NCBI GenBank assembly: GCA_051453625.1
Contig: JBOZIK010000001.1
Span: 111,532,893-111,596,892, forward strand
Direction of reading: 5' to 3'
Length of the DNA: 64,000 nt
Source: Welwitschia mirabilis
Lineage: Eukaryota > Gnetophyta > Gnetopsida > Welwitschiales
In this document: one piece after another, positions 35,351 to 46,077 of the stretch
Layout of the letters: every line of letters begins with the position of its first letter
Position numbering within the stretch: the stretch's first letter is position 1
Notes under the pieces: model-generated
The model's input: the letters and a program-made list of their open reading frames with translations, nothing else
The model's database searches: none
What the model was told of the DNA's origin: nothing
Translations under genes and position numbers: made by a program

Positions 35351-36083
35351 GGTAAATAATAGGTAACATCCTTAACATCTCAACTTCATTACATTTATCT
35401 TATAAGTTGAGATTATGATTTGATGTAGTTTGTATAGTTAAATTGTGTATGTGATCTTTAGCTAGTTAAAGTATTATTGTTATAGCTATAATAGTTGTGG
35501 ATTCTTTTTAAGAATCTAGAAATTTTGTTACAGACGTCTTTAATTTTATAAATGTCTCTAGTGAAGATGTCTTGAAATTTGTAGATGTCTTGGATTCAAA
35601 CATCTTGACTTTTGTAGACATCTTAAAATGGCAAGTATGTTATTTTAATTTTTCAAATTTGATTTCTTGGTTTCTGTAGACATCTTATTAGCAGGAAAAT
35701 GTACTAAAAACTTTTTAATAACAAACTTTTTGAAATGTATATATGCCCATGTTTTATATTTCATACATCTTAAAATTTATAGATGTTTTAATTGTATATT
35801 TGAAGAAATTTAAAAAAAAAATGCAAAAGTTAGGGTTTTAACCCTTTTTAATAGCCAAAGGAACCACTAAATCTCATTTTTAAGTCTTCTCTTAATACTT
35901 GTTACTCTTAAGTAATTATTTTGACTTTTTCCCCCTCAGATTTCTCTAGCTCGATGTCTTGAATTTGTGAGACATCTTAACAATGAGCAAGAACAAAGTA
36001 TTTTCTTAAATAGATTCATATTTTTCCATGGTTTTTTGCATTTTAGTTAATCTTTTATTAGTCTCTAGTTATATTTCATAAAA
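35351..36083 (+). other. Internal spacer of element 2 with inverted LTR-like motifs
   Basis: No coding motif. Bases 35,565-35,624 are close to the reverse complement of LTR bases 32,436-32,496, and 35,520-35,563 resemble the reverse complement of about 32,236-32,262. More AGATGTCT/AGACATCT copies follow to about 35,970. The spacer sits where pol is missing. Confidence 0.6.
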
Positions 36084-37985
36084 ATGATAAGAATAAAGGC
36101 AGCAAGAGCTTTTAGAGGTAAATAATAAGCCATAGAATAAACCAAATCTTATTATGAACCTTCATTTTATCATGAGGCAACTGAAAGGAGATTCAGGGCA
36201 TGGTTAAGAATTTCCATAATTGTATAAAGAACACTTGGTTTTTAGAAGAGGCACAGAGATTAAATCATGAGCTACTTTATTTGGCTTGATTGAAAGATGA
36301 TTATCTAACTAGTTTAGCCTATTTTTAACTTAGTGATAAGAGAATTCTATGAAAACATTCATGAAATTGATGACAACATTGGTGCATTTTAGACATAGGT
36401 CAGAGGTACTAATTTTCATATTATTCTAATTTTTATTAATTCTCTACTTGGTATAGATGATACCAATGTTCCTCAATTTTACAGTAACTTATTAAAAGAG
36501 ATTTTTTGTTCTATAATTGTCAATCTATCTTAGCTCAAATGAGTAATGTTTTGTTTGGGCATAATAGAATGAATTTTTTAAGGACATTGAGTGAAAGGAT
36601 ATGACTTATGATGCCTCTTTTCTTAGTTTAGTAACTTTTTATAACATTTTAATTAGAGGAGGAAGTTACAGCTATTACAAACCTATGCAGACCTTCATTG
36701 TATATTGCTTACTCACAGATTTTCAAATAGACTTGGATTTTGTGTTATGTATGGATATTAATTTGTTATTTCATAAAGGGCATACTTTAGATCATTCATG
36801 TCTTATCAGCTTAATCATTAGTAATTTAGATATTTTAGTACCATAGTTTGATCTCATCTATACTTTAAATCATTCATGTCTTATTAGCTTAATCATTAGT
36901 AATTTAGATATTTTAGGACCATGGTTTGATCTCATCCATTAGAAGAAACCATTGGCAGAATTTAGTAAGAAATAGAAAGTACCTATAACATCAAGTAAAG
37001 GCATTAGAAAGAGGACACCACAGATGCAAAGATCATTTTCCACTACTAAAAACATCTCTTCCTTAGTAAAAAAGGGACTGAAGGCTATTGTAAAAATGGT
37101 TGAAAATATTGACAAGAACCTTCTAAGGTTAAAGAAACATAGATCTATAGCAAGTGAATGAAAGACATCGATAAAGAGTTGGTAATTCATGAGGACTTCC
37201 ACATGGTTAGATTCAGAGGGGAAACTAGTAAAGAAGGAAGCAGAACCGTCAACTCCATTTGGCATAGGATATGACTTAGGCCAAGCAACAAACAGTCAGT
37301 CTTCAGATGAGTCTTCTAGAGATAAGGCATAGGTTCAAGGGAAGTACCAGACTCCCATATAGATAAATGTCCAAGATGAGCCATGCTCTAAGTCCTTCTC
37401 AATATAGGCCAGCACCATAAGAGATCGAGTTTGAGATCTCAAATGCTCCAATACTTATCTTTCATCATCCTTGTCGTAAGATTCCATTCTATAAATCTTC
37501 ACAGCCACCATCACCACTTAGACCCACTTCACAATCTCATGCATCTTCTCCACCTCTAGTTTATTTGTCATTACCTCCACCTTTTCATATAGAGCCCATT
37601 TAAATTAAATTAATCTCATTTTCTTCCATTCATCTTTACAAAGACTGCTACCACCAACTTCTTTGAGACTTCTATTACTTATTAAACATATTAATTTATG
37701 ACGAGGTAAGACTTTGAAGGCCCTAGTAAGACATCAAAGTGCTCCTCTAGGAAGAGGCAAACACCACCATTTACTTCTTCATCATCATACACACATCCCA
37801 CTTTTGTTACCCATGATAGTGATGACAGTGATGAATAAGGCTAAGATAAGCACTATATGAGTGATTCAACTCTTAGTGATTCAAACTTTCCATTGATCTT
37901 TAAAAAGGGGAAGAAGTATATGGTAAATTAGTTGGATACTTTAGCTTCCAGGTTGAGAACACTCTGTTGGGATTAGAGCTCTTTA
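36084..37985 (+). pseudogene. Transposase_32-like (env-position) ORF of element 2
   Basis: The probable start is the ATG at 36,084 (MIRIKAARAFRGK), equivalent to MIRIKATETSREK in element 3. RRFRAW, then the hallmark VIREFYENI (about 36,328) and an INSLLGIDDTNVPQ segment fit the plant Transposase_32-type domain, in which FYANL is followed by a G-x-x-V/I strand and INxxLG. The 81-codon frame 36,601-36,846 holds FYNILIRGGSYSYYKPMQTF and LDFVLCMDINLLFHKGHT. After a tandem duplication the protein becomes basic and then Ser/Pro-rich (37,390-37,620) and ends with an acidic VTHDSDDSDE-like stretch (about 37,810). Frames are broken by stops. Function unknown. Confidence 0.7.
36783..36938 (+). repeat. 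78-bp tandem duplication inside the ORF
   Basis: Two copies of a unit beginning 'tactttagatcattcatg' lie end to end. The period is 78 bp, exactly 26 codons. Element 3 has the corresponding segment once, so the duplication is specific to element 2. A few substitutions separate the copies. Confidence 0.85.
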
Positions 37986-38594
37986 TTATGAGATCTTGAA
38001 TTAGATCCAAAAGTGTCATTAGTTGTATTGATGATCCTTCCTTACAATTTTGACACATAGTCATGTTGTTAAATACTTTCTTTGAATATCATGCTTGTTA
38101 TTTCATGTATTCTGTGTGGCACATTTATCATTCTTATCTTAATCTTTTATTAGCATACTTTTGCATATATACTATTTTGATTGTTTTGATGATTTAAATA
38201 TTTTCACATGTTGCTAGCACAAATTACATTAGTTATGATATAGTGATTAGCACACATTTGAACTTCATGCTTTGAAAAATGGCATAGTACCACTAGTATA
38301 TTAGTTACCAAAGATTTATGTGCTTTATTCTTTATATACATAGGTAAATGGTAAATACATTGATTTATCATCCATTTCTTTGTATTTTGCAAAGTTACTT
38401 AAGTAAATATGAAATGTTTCTTATTTTGGTTCTCTAAGTGATATGTATATCTAAGTGGTTTTTTCGATTTTAAGATGCACATATCATGTTTATTGAAACT
38501 AGTAATTAATGTGTATTTCACTAGAATAAGATGTCTAATTTTAATGATTAGTTAAGATTACACTAATGAGATTTGTCAAGTTTTGGATATCATT
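37986..38594 (+). other. 3' non-coding internal region of element 2
   Basis: AT-rich untranslated sequence between the ORF and the polypurine tract; no recognised domain. Confidence 0.45.
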
Positions 38595-38608
38595 AGAAAG
38601 GGGGAGAC
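38595..38608 (+). other. Polypurine tract of element 2
   Basis: AGAAAGGGGGAGAC directly before the 3' LTR start TATTGG, close to the canonical copia AAAGGGGGAGATTGTTGG junction. Confidence 0.9.
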
Positions 38609-39950
38609 TATTGGAAAATCTAGTTTTTATTATTCTTCTTATCAAACATTTTGCATCTTTGTGTAGACAGGTTATTATAGGTACATCAAACCTTAAAAGG
38701 TACTAGATCATTATGAATCTTCTAAGTCAATATCTCACAAAAAAGATCAGATGCTAAACTAGAAAATAAATTATTTGAAGAAGTTTGATAAATTGAAGAT
38801 GTCTTAAGTGAAGACATCCAAAAAATTAAATACATCTAGAACGTACTAAGCTAGAATAGGTAATAAATTTAATTTATTTTTAACTATTATCTTATGTTTT
38901 AGATAATCAATAAAGATGTACATCATGGATTCATGATCATAAAGGTCCAAGGATACAACAGTGTAAAATTCATCAGAATCTAGTCAAGTTAACTCAAGAC
39001 ATCTATAAAAGTGAAGATGTCTGGAAAGTAGAAGTCTGCAAAATTCAAGACATCTCAATCTAAATTTCACATTAATTAAAATTAAGGATATGTACCCAAA
39101 GCATAAACATTAGCTCTCTATTATACAATAGTTACAGATTAAAACAACTAGTTTCTAAGCTTAAATGACTAGATCTTTCTCATTGTTATAAAGCACTAAA
39201 ATCAAAATTCAAATAAGAACTTTTGGCACTTTATTAATTAATCAAACTTACAAATCTTGAAAGAACGATTAAAGGGAATCTCTCACAAAAAAAATCAAAT
39301 GATTCAATAGCAAGAAGCTAGTACTATTTCATATTTTGGATTTGGATCTTCAATGCAACCATCTTCTTATTCATACTCGTAACTATAACAACAACTCCAT
39401 GGATGTTAAAGTCTTAATCAAAGCATATTCAAGCTTGTTGTTATATTTTATTTTTTGGTTATTTCATTGTAAACTATCTTATTATTGAAGACTCTTATAA
39501 GTCCATTTCTTAGAATGTCAAATATGTTTTAAGTTAACCCTTGTATGGGTGTGCATTTGTTATTGTGCTTCTAGGAACTTCTTGAATGTAAGGTTATTGG
39601 TTAGCTAGAAAACCATTATTCCCTTGCAAGAAAGAAAGTATTGCCTTATGAGAAAACTTTCATTGTTATAAAGGTTCATGGTGCACTTCTGAAAACCACT
39701 ATTCCCTTAAGGATGAGAGAGTGATACCTTGCAAGAAGACTCTCACTTATTATAAGATTCGTGGTGTGCTAGAAAACCACTATTTCGTGCAGGTTAAGAA
39801 TATTCAAAGGTGTGAAGATAAGCTACTCTTTGTGTATGGACATACTTAGGTTTGGGAATTCTTCCATTATGCATTTTATTTTATTGTTTAGTTTAAATTT
39901 TATTTGATCAAACTCATTCATCGTCTTCTTTGAGTTCAAATTGATCCTCA
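38609..39950 (+). repeat. 3' LTR of Sirevirus-like element 2
   Basis: Direct repeat of 32,066-33,413, ending 'ttgatcctca'. The ending CTCA keeps the CA terminus lost in the 5' copy. Confidence 0.88.
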
Positions 39951-40389
39951 GCTACACCTAAATTCATGTGATAGAGGTGCCATATTATCATAATTTATGA
40001 TATTTAAAAATAAATAATTTATGGGGAGAAAATCCCAATAAAACCAAAACAAAAAGATGTATTTTAATCCTAGAAATAATATTGATAAGCTATAATAAAA
40101 TACCATATTTGAGTTCTTTAAATAGCCTTCTTCATTAGTGCCACATTTCATCCCTATTATCAAGGCTAACATCAAAAGAATCCTATGTAAAGCTCTTTGT
40201 TGTATTTAATGTTGATCTTCATTCTTTAGGGTTTTTCTCATATTTTTGTGACTCTTCTTACATGATTTACTTAAATTAGTATTTAAAACATTGATAACCT
40301 GAAGAAATAGTTTGGTTTTATGAATTAATGTCAATATACCATGGAAGATATTAAAAGGTGCTTCTTTATATCTTATAGTTTTAGTGTTT
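39951..40389. other. AT-rich flank, unassigned
   Basis: Between the element 2 LTR and the microsatellite tract; possibly part of the plus-strand family T element. No coding signal. Confidence 0.35.
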
Positions 40390-40565
40390 GTGGTATACTA
40401 TAATATATTATATAGTATTGTATTATATTATAATATATTATATTATGTTAATTCATATGCACAAACTTACATATATTATATTATATTATTATATTACATT
40501 ATATTATATTATACTTATATTACATTATATAATATTATATTGTAACATATATTTTATATTATAAC

Positions 40566-40618
<53 letters not shown>

Positions 40619-40690
40619 TGTATGTATGTATGTATATATAATATTTTATTATATGCATAATACTATATTATCTTATATTATGCTATCTCA
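40390..40690. repeat. AT-rich satellite tract with (TA)n and (GTAT)n
   Basis: Repeats of 'tatatta'-type units (40,390-40,560) lead into (TA)n at about 40,566-40,592 and roughly ten GTAT tetranucleotides at 40,592-40,634, then AT-rich repeats again. Confidence 0.93.
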
Positions 40691-40699
40691 TATATATAA

Positions 40700-41867
40700 C
40701 AATAGTACTTTTTCTATGATCATTAAAAACAATTAGGCATTCAATTAGTTATCCTTATCATTTATCATACTAAGTCTTGTCGAGACTAGTGACTTAATCA
40801 ATGGTATACATGCTATTTATTTTGTTATTTTATATATTTTATATTTATATATTAGTAGATTTAATAGATTATGTTATAAAAGGAGTAGCTATGAGGTACC
40901 CTACTGAAATGACATTGTGTATCTGTGTATATGTATGGGTGTGCTAATCATTTTTCTACATGAATTTACTACAATGAGATTCTATTATGATAATATCCTC
41001 CCACTGGCTCTCACCAAGATGCTAGTGAGATATGAGATTTTTTTTCTTTTTTTTCTTTTTTTTTTGCTTGTTGATAAAAGTTACTAATGGATATTTTCAA
41101 TCTCATTAGTGTAGACTAATATAAGGAAGAGAGTCTAGGGACGTCTTAACATTCTTAGCTTCTATATGTTTAGTGGATATTTTGGCTAAGTGACTAGGGG
41201 GTTCACTATATATATATTTGGGTATCTATATATTTGATTTATATTAATATACATGTGTATTGCCATCATTTATGCATTAGAATTTTTTAATAGGATTGGT
41301 ATTGTAATTTCAAGAGTTCTTAACTCACTGCCTTATATACTTTTACATATAGATACTATGCATATGTACATATATTTTTCTATGATATCTGCTAATGTTC
41401 ATTTGAATATTGAGTTCTTGCATTATTATTTGCATTCTTTCATGCCTAATATTGTCATATGCTACTAACATGGACTACCTTAATATATTTTATGCTCATG
41501 TGTATCAGTGGAGATTGGAACGAGGTATAAGATAGAACTACTTATGGTTTAAACTCATATGAATGTGAATTACATAGGTGTAATTGCTTATCTATTGGTG
41601 TAACCAACCACTCAACCAAAACCTAAATACTTTTTTTATGTGCTTCTAATTGAAATTTATAATTAATCTTAAGATTGGTTGTGATATTAGTCAGATGAAC
41701 TATCATACCATAGTTTACTTAATGTGAATTCTATGAGTAACTAAGAGGTAAGTCTCTTAGTTATAACCTAATCAATTAGTTGCAATGTTTAATCAATATC
41801 ATGTAATAAATTTAATTAAAAAATTTATTTCCTTTAATTTCAATCCAAAAACTAGGTCATTACACTA
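40700..41867 (+). mobile_element. Family T LTR-like end, copy D (opposite strand to A-C)
   Basis: The segment around 40,985-41,210 ('cctcccactggctctcacc', 'gttactaatggat', 'ggctaagtgactag') is the reverse complement counterpart of 7,860-7,960 in copy A. It ends 'ggtcattacacta' immediately before the second CTATT, so it forms the right terminus of the 17.66-kb insertion. The frame at 41,253-41,468 has no protein motif. Confidence 0.55.
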
Positions 41868-41872
41868 CTATT
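41868..41872. repeat. Target-site duplication, right copy (ctatt)
   Basis: Identical to 24,205-24,209. Confidence 0.8.
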
Positions 41873-44371
41873 AAATGCAAATTCTACCAATGGTAAGTAC
41901 TCTTTTCAACTCTTGGAATTATCTAGAATACATAAACTAAGAAGATCTTCTAAAATTTGATTAATTCTTTCTTGTTGTTCATATATTTGAGGATGAAATG
42001 TAGTGTTTATATTTAACTTGGTTCAAAAACCTATTTGTAATTATTGCAAAAACTTAAAATTAAATCTTGAATCTCTATCAGGGATAATTACTAGAGGCAC
42101 ATAATAGAATTAAACACCATTTTAAATATATACTTCAGCTATATTCTTGGCATCATAAGTATATTTTATTAGAATAAAATGTGCTAACTTAATTACTCTA
42201 TCATCTATTATCATGATAGGGTCATTACCACTTTAAGGTTTTGGAAGTCCTATAATAAAGTCCATACAAATTATATCTCATTTATATTCTATAATATCAT
42301 AAGGATAAAATAATCCTAATATGTTTTTATTCTACTTTAACTTGGGGATAATTAAGATGCCTTCACATAAATTCTGCTCAATTGCTTTTCATCTCTGGCC
42401 ACCAAAATTTTTGTTTCATGTTTTCATACATGTTAATTTCTCTATAATGACTTGATATAAGTGGATTATGAAATTCAAACATTAGCTTATGTCTAATTCC
42501 ATCTACATTAGGAACAAAAGATCTTCCCCTGAATCTAATAATACCATCTACATTAATACTAAAATGCTTTGAATCTATTAATTTTTCTAATTTAGTCTTT
42601 AATTTTTGATATTGCTCATCCTTGTTTTGTCCCTCTAATATAATGGTAGAAATTTGGATTTGAATTTTCATGATTACTTTGGGATAACCTTATCTACCGA
42701 GAGCATTTACAACTTTATTTCCCTTACATCTATGGTGTAAAAACTCTAGATCAAAATCACAAAGAAATTTCATCTATCTTCTTTACCTAAGGTTTTAAGT
42801 TTGGTTAAGTAAAAATGTATTTTAAACTCTTATGATCTATCTAAACTTGAAACTTTACATCATATAGATAATGCTTTTAAATTTTAAAGCAAAAATTATT
42901 ACAGCTAATTCAGGATCATTAATAAGAGAGTTTCTCTTATAAGTTTTAAGTTGTCTTAATACATACTCTATTACTCTTTGATCTTGTTTAAACACTACTC
43001 TAAGACCTTTTTAAGATGCATTGAAATAAACTGAAAAGGTATTCAAATCATCTAATATTACTAAGACTAGAGTACTAATTAAGAATTCTTTAAAATGATA
43101 AAATAACTAATAATATTTTTCTATCCACTGGAAGTCTTTATTTTTCTTTAAAAGGCTTGTTAATAAAGAAGCTTTCTTAGACAAGTTAAAGATGAATTAT
43201 TGATAGTAAATGGTAATACCATGAAAGCTTCTAATCTTAGTAATAACTGTAGGTATTATTCATTTCATTATTACTCTTTTTTTATCTTGATCTACTGATT
43301 TACCTTCCTTAGATATTACGTAACATGAAAATTAAATGGATTTCTTTCAAAAAGAGTATTTTTTCATGTTAGCATATAATTTGTTATTTTGTAAATTTTG
43401 TAATAATATTTTCAAGTGTTTTGCATGTTCTTCATAAATATTGAAATAAATGATGATATCATTAATAAATACTATTATAAATGAAGCAAGATTTGATTGA
43501 AAGATGTAATTTATAAGACTCGTAAACACTATAAGAACATTATTTAAACCAAAAATCATAGTGAACTTATATTGCTCATAGTGGATTCTAAATGTTGCTT
43601 TATGAATATCGTCTTCCTTAATTTGAACTTAATGACATTTAGATTTTAGATCAACTTTTGAGAATATCTTGGCTTCCTCAAGTTGATTAAAAAGATAATC
43701 TATACTTAGTAGTATATATTTGTTTTTGATGTTAATCTTATTTATCTATTTATAATTAATGCATAATCTTAATATTCCATCCTTCCTATTTATAAATAAT
43801 ATAAGTTCTCTCCTTAGTGATACACTAGGGTGAATGAAGCATTTTTTTAAGAGTTCTTCAAGTTTATATTTTAATTCTTTCATTTCTATAGGAGACATTC
43901 TATATGATTTTTTAGAAATTGATTGGGTTCTTTAGATCAATCCAATAGAAAAATTAACTTTCCAAAGTGATGACATTCTTGGTAATTTTGTTGTAAATAC
44001 ATTAAGATACTTTTGGACTAGTGGTATATTCTTCACTAAAGTTTCTTCTTCTTTCAAGATAATTGGTTTTAGATATAGCATATAAACTAGTAAACCCCTC
44101 TTAGTTTCTCTTTTTATATGCTTTGCATTAGTTAAATTCTCTATTAATAATTTGTAATAACCTTAAAAGATTAGTCTTTGATCATGATTCATTACTTATA
44201 CTTAATGATTTTCACAATTTATAACCACTCTATTTTACATTAAGTAATTCATATCCAAAACAATATCATCTTTTCATGTCAATAATAATTGGTTGTATTT
44301 AAAAATTTTCCCTGCTTATGCATAAAGCATAGTTTTGGACTTGCTGATTAGCTTTGGACATGGACCCTATT
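41873..44371 (-). pseudogene. Chromovirus (Tekay/Del) pol relic: protease, RT, RNase H, integrase
   Basis: The minus strand carries, in order, a protease C-terminal part (DIVLDMNYL-like, about 44,260), then RT with MSPIEMKELKYKLEELL (43,905-43,860), [19 protein letters not shown] and an 'FGLNNVLIVF' segment. The catalytic box reads FINDII instead of F/YxDD, with the first Asp codon now AAT at 43,461-43,463. RNase H is faint (43,300-42,700). The integrase zinc finger and linker are clear in the 97-codon frame 42,671-42,378 (GIIRFRGRSFVPN, KQKFWWPEMK), and the core reaches a VEFAFN segment at 41,873. It ends exactly at the CTATT repeat and resumes at 24,204. The upstream end is cut by the Athila LTR at 44,372. 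Confidence 0.87.
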
Positions 44372-45634
44372 TGCTACCAAATTATATGCATTTCATTAGA
44401 TATTTTGAGTAGTTTGGTAGAATATTAAATAGTTTTATGCTAAGTTTTGATAATATGGAGAACTAAGAAAATATCATGAAAACATGTAAGATTCATTACA
44501 TTTAATATTATTTAAAGAAATTTATAATACTTTCTATCTGAAGCAATAATCCTATAATTAAAAGCCTAATGTGATATAAGAAATACTTTACAAAATTCCA
44601 TCATTCGTCTAATTGTCTAAATAGCTATACAAACAATGAAAACATGAAAGCTAAGGAGGATGCTTACTAGATTAATCTGGTAGATGATGTGGAACTTACA
44701 TGATGTGGTATTATGTCTTTTAACATCTGGATGATAAGCAGGATGATACTTAAAATAAATACTTCATCAAACTTCAACCAAACTCTAGCCATGTGGCTTA
44801 CATTTTCTTGTATGGTTGTAAGATTTTTTAGTACATCTATTTGCATTGTCTAATTTTGAAGTCTATTTTGTAATAAATACCTCATTTGCCCTCGACTTCA
44901 TTTTAATCTTCTTTAACATCGGAAATTCTTGTGACAGGAGATTGAAGGGTAGGAGATTCATCCATTGTTGTTATAAAGAGAAGTCTTCCTTGGTATTGGG
45001 TTGTGTATCCTTCATTGAGTACTGCTACTTTATAATATGGATGTTGATTTGCTTTTAATTAAAGATCTATTTTTCTTTCTATATCTTTTTGTTATGTGCA
45101 TCTTCCTTATGGTTTATGTTACCTATGATTCTGTGAAAATGTTTTTGATGATATAAATCATGAGGGAATCTTTGTTAAGGTTGACATTATGAGTTTAGGT
45201 GCATTGCATTTCATTTCCTAGACTAATTTTGCATTATGTTCATATTTTGTTCGATTTACCTAATAGCTTAGATTGGTTTTAATCTAGTAACAGCTTTTCT
45301 TGATTAATATAGGTTATATAGGACCAATTTTTATGAAAGATTGATTTGATAATCAGATGGAAGTTGCATTTAGAATAGGACTCACATTTCATTTGCATAG
45401 TATCTTCATTTGCATTGTTACTTTTGCATTGTTAGTTTGTTATACTTTAAGGTTACATAATGTTTCATTTTCAAAATTAGTTCTCTTTCTTCTCACTTTT
45501 TCCTTTGATGGGATTACAACATTTGTGTCACTACCATCTATACTAGTGTATTTTGTTATTCAAAATCTATATATATTTATGATTTATAGGATTTATCTGA
45601 GGACATAATGTTTAAACAAGTATGCACTGTAACA
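44372..45634 (+). repeat. Athila 5' LTR, plus strand
   Basis: Begins 'tgctaccaaattat' and ends just before the primer-binding site. About 1.26 kb, the same length as the minus-strand LTR at 22,137-23,390, and similar to 58,338-59,199 reversed. The frames at 44,846-45,058 and 45,357-45,608 lie within the LTR and are not genes. Confidence 0.8.
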
Positions 45635-45637
45635 TCT

Positions 45638-45655
45638 TGGCACTATTGCTGGTGA
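45638..45655 (+). other. Primer-binding site, tRNA-Asp type (Athila, plus)
   Basis: TGGCACTATTGCTGGTGA, a decayed TGGCGCCGTTGCCGGGGA. It lies just after the LTR. Confidence 0.82.
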
Positions 45656-46077
45656 AGGTTACCTAAAGTTTGAGGATTGTCATTGCTTGGATAGGTGATT
45701 TGGATTTCGGTTTAGGCATTTTCTTATAGTAGTGTTATATTATTTCAATAGAAACATAGATTTTCCTTTCTGCATTTTTTGTTTTTGCATTTTAAAATAA
45801 ATGCCCTGTTGTCCCCCTTATTGTCTAGATGATGCGTAGTGACAATAGCCTATGAGATTTAGGATTTTCATTTTTCTTAAGAACTAGGATTTTTATCATT
45901 CCCTTTATCATCCAGATAACTCAGTGAATGATTATCTATTTTCGTTTTATGTTATTTCGTGATTCTGTTTGTTGGTATTTTTTATTCTTAGGTCTTTTGT
46001 ATTTGTTATCATCTAGGTACATCATCCAAACAACCACATAGATGATGCTTATAAAATAGAACTGAGCATGCTAGGAC
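45656..46077 (+). other. Athila 5' leader (plus-strand element)
   Basis: Untranslated region shared in motif order with 21,588-22,116 on the other strand. No ORF of note. Confidence 0.6.

Larger units (their letters stand above)
32066..39950 (+). mobile_element. Sirevirus-like Ty1/copia element 2
   Basis: The element is about 7.9 kb on the plus strand. It has LTRs of about 1.35 kb, a tRNA-Met type primer-binding site, gag with CCHC knuckle and coiled coil, a spacer, a Transposase_32-like ORF, a canonical G-rich polypurine tract and the 3' LTR. No protease, integrase, RT or RNase H is recognisable between gag and the ORF. Flanking 5-mers (gatgc on the left, gctac on the right) match at only three of five positions, so the target duplication is uncertain. 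Confidence 0.82.
24210..41867 (+). mobile_element. 17.66-kb composite insertion in a chromovirus integrase
   Basis: The block lies between two exact copies of CTATT and interrupts the integrase at its FxFN|NSY segment. Its right end is a family T LTR-like end on the plus strand (40.7-41.87 kb, finishing 'ggtcattacacta'); its left end begins TGTACTAC. It contains a short-LTR copia element, an unassigned 1.9-kb stretch and Sirevirus-like element 2, each of which presumably entered the first inserted element later. I could not find a clear LTR partner for the right end within 24,210-24,520. Confidence 0.7.

Noticed and set aside
36939-37265. 108-codon minus-strand frame
   Set aside because: Antisense to the element 2 ORF; the similar antisense frame at 62,903-63,118 only mirrors conservation of the real ORF on the opposite strand.
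44846-45608. Plus-strand frames of 70 and 83 codons
   Set aside because: They lie inside an Athila LTR; the similar frame at 58,816-59,121 is also LTR, so the resemblance is repeat homology and not a gene family.
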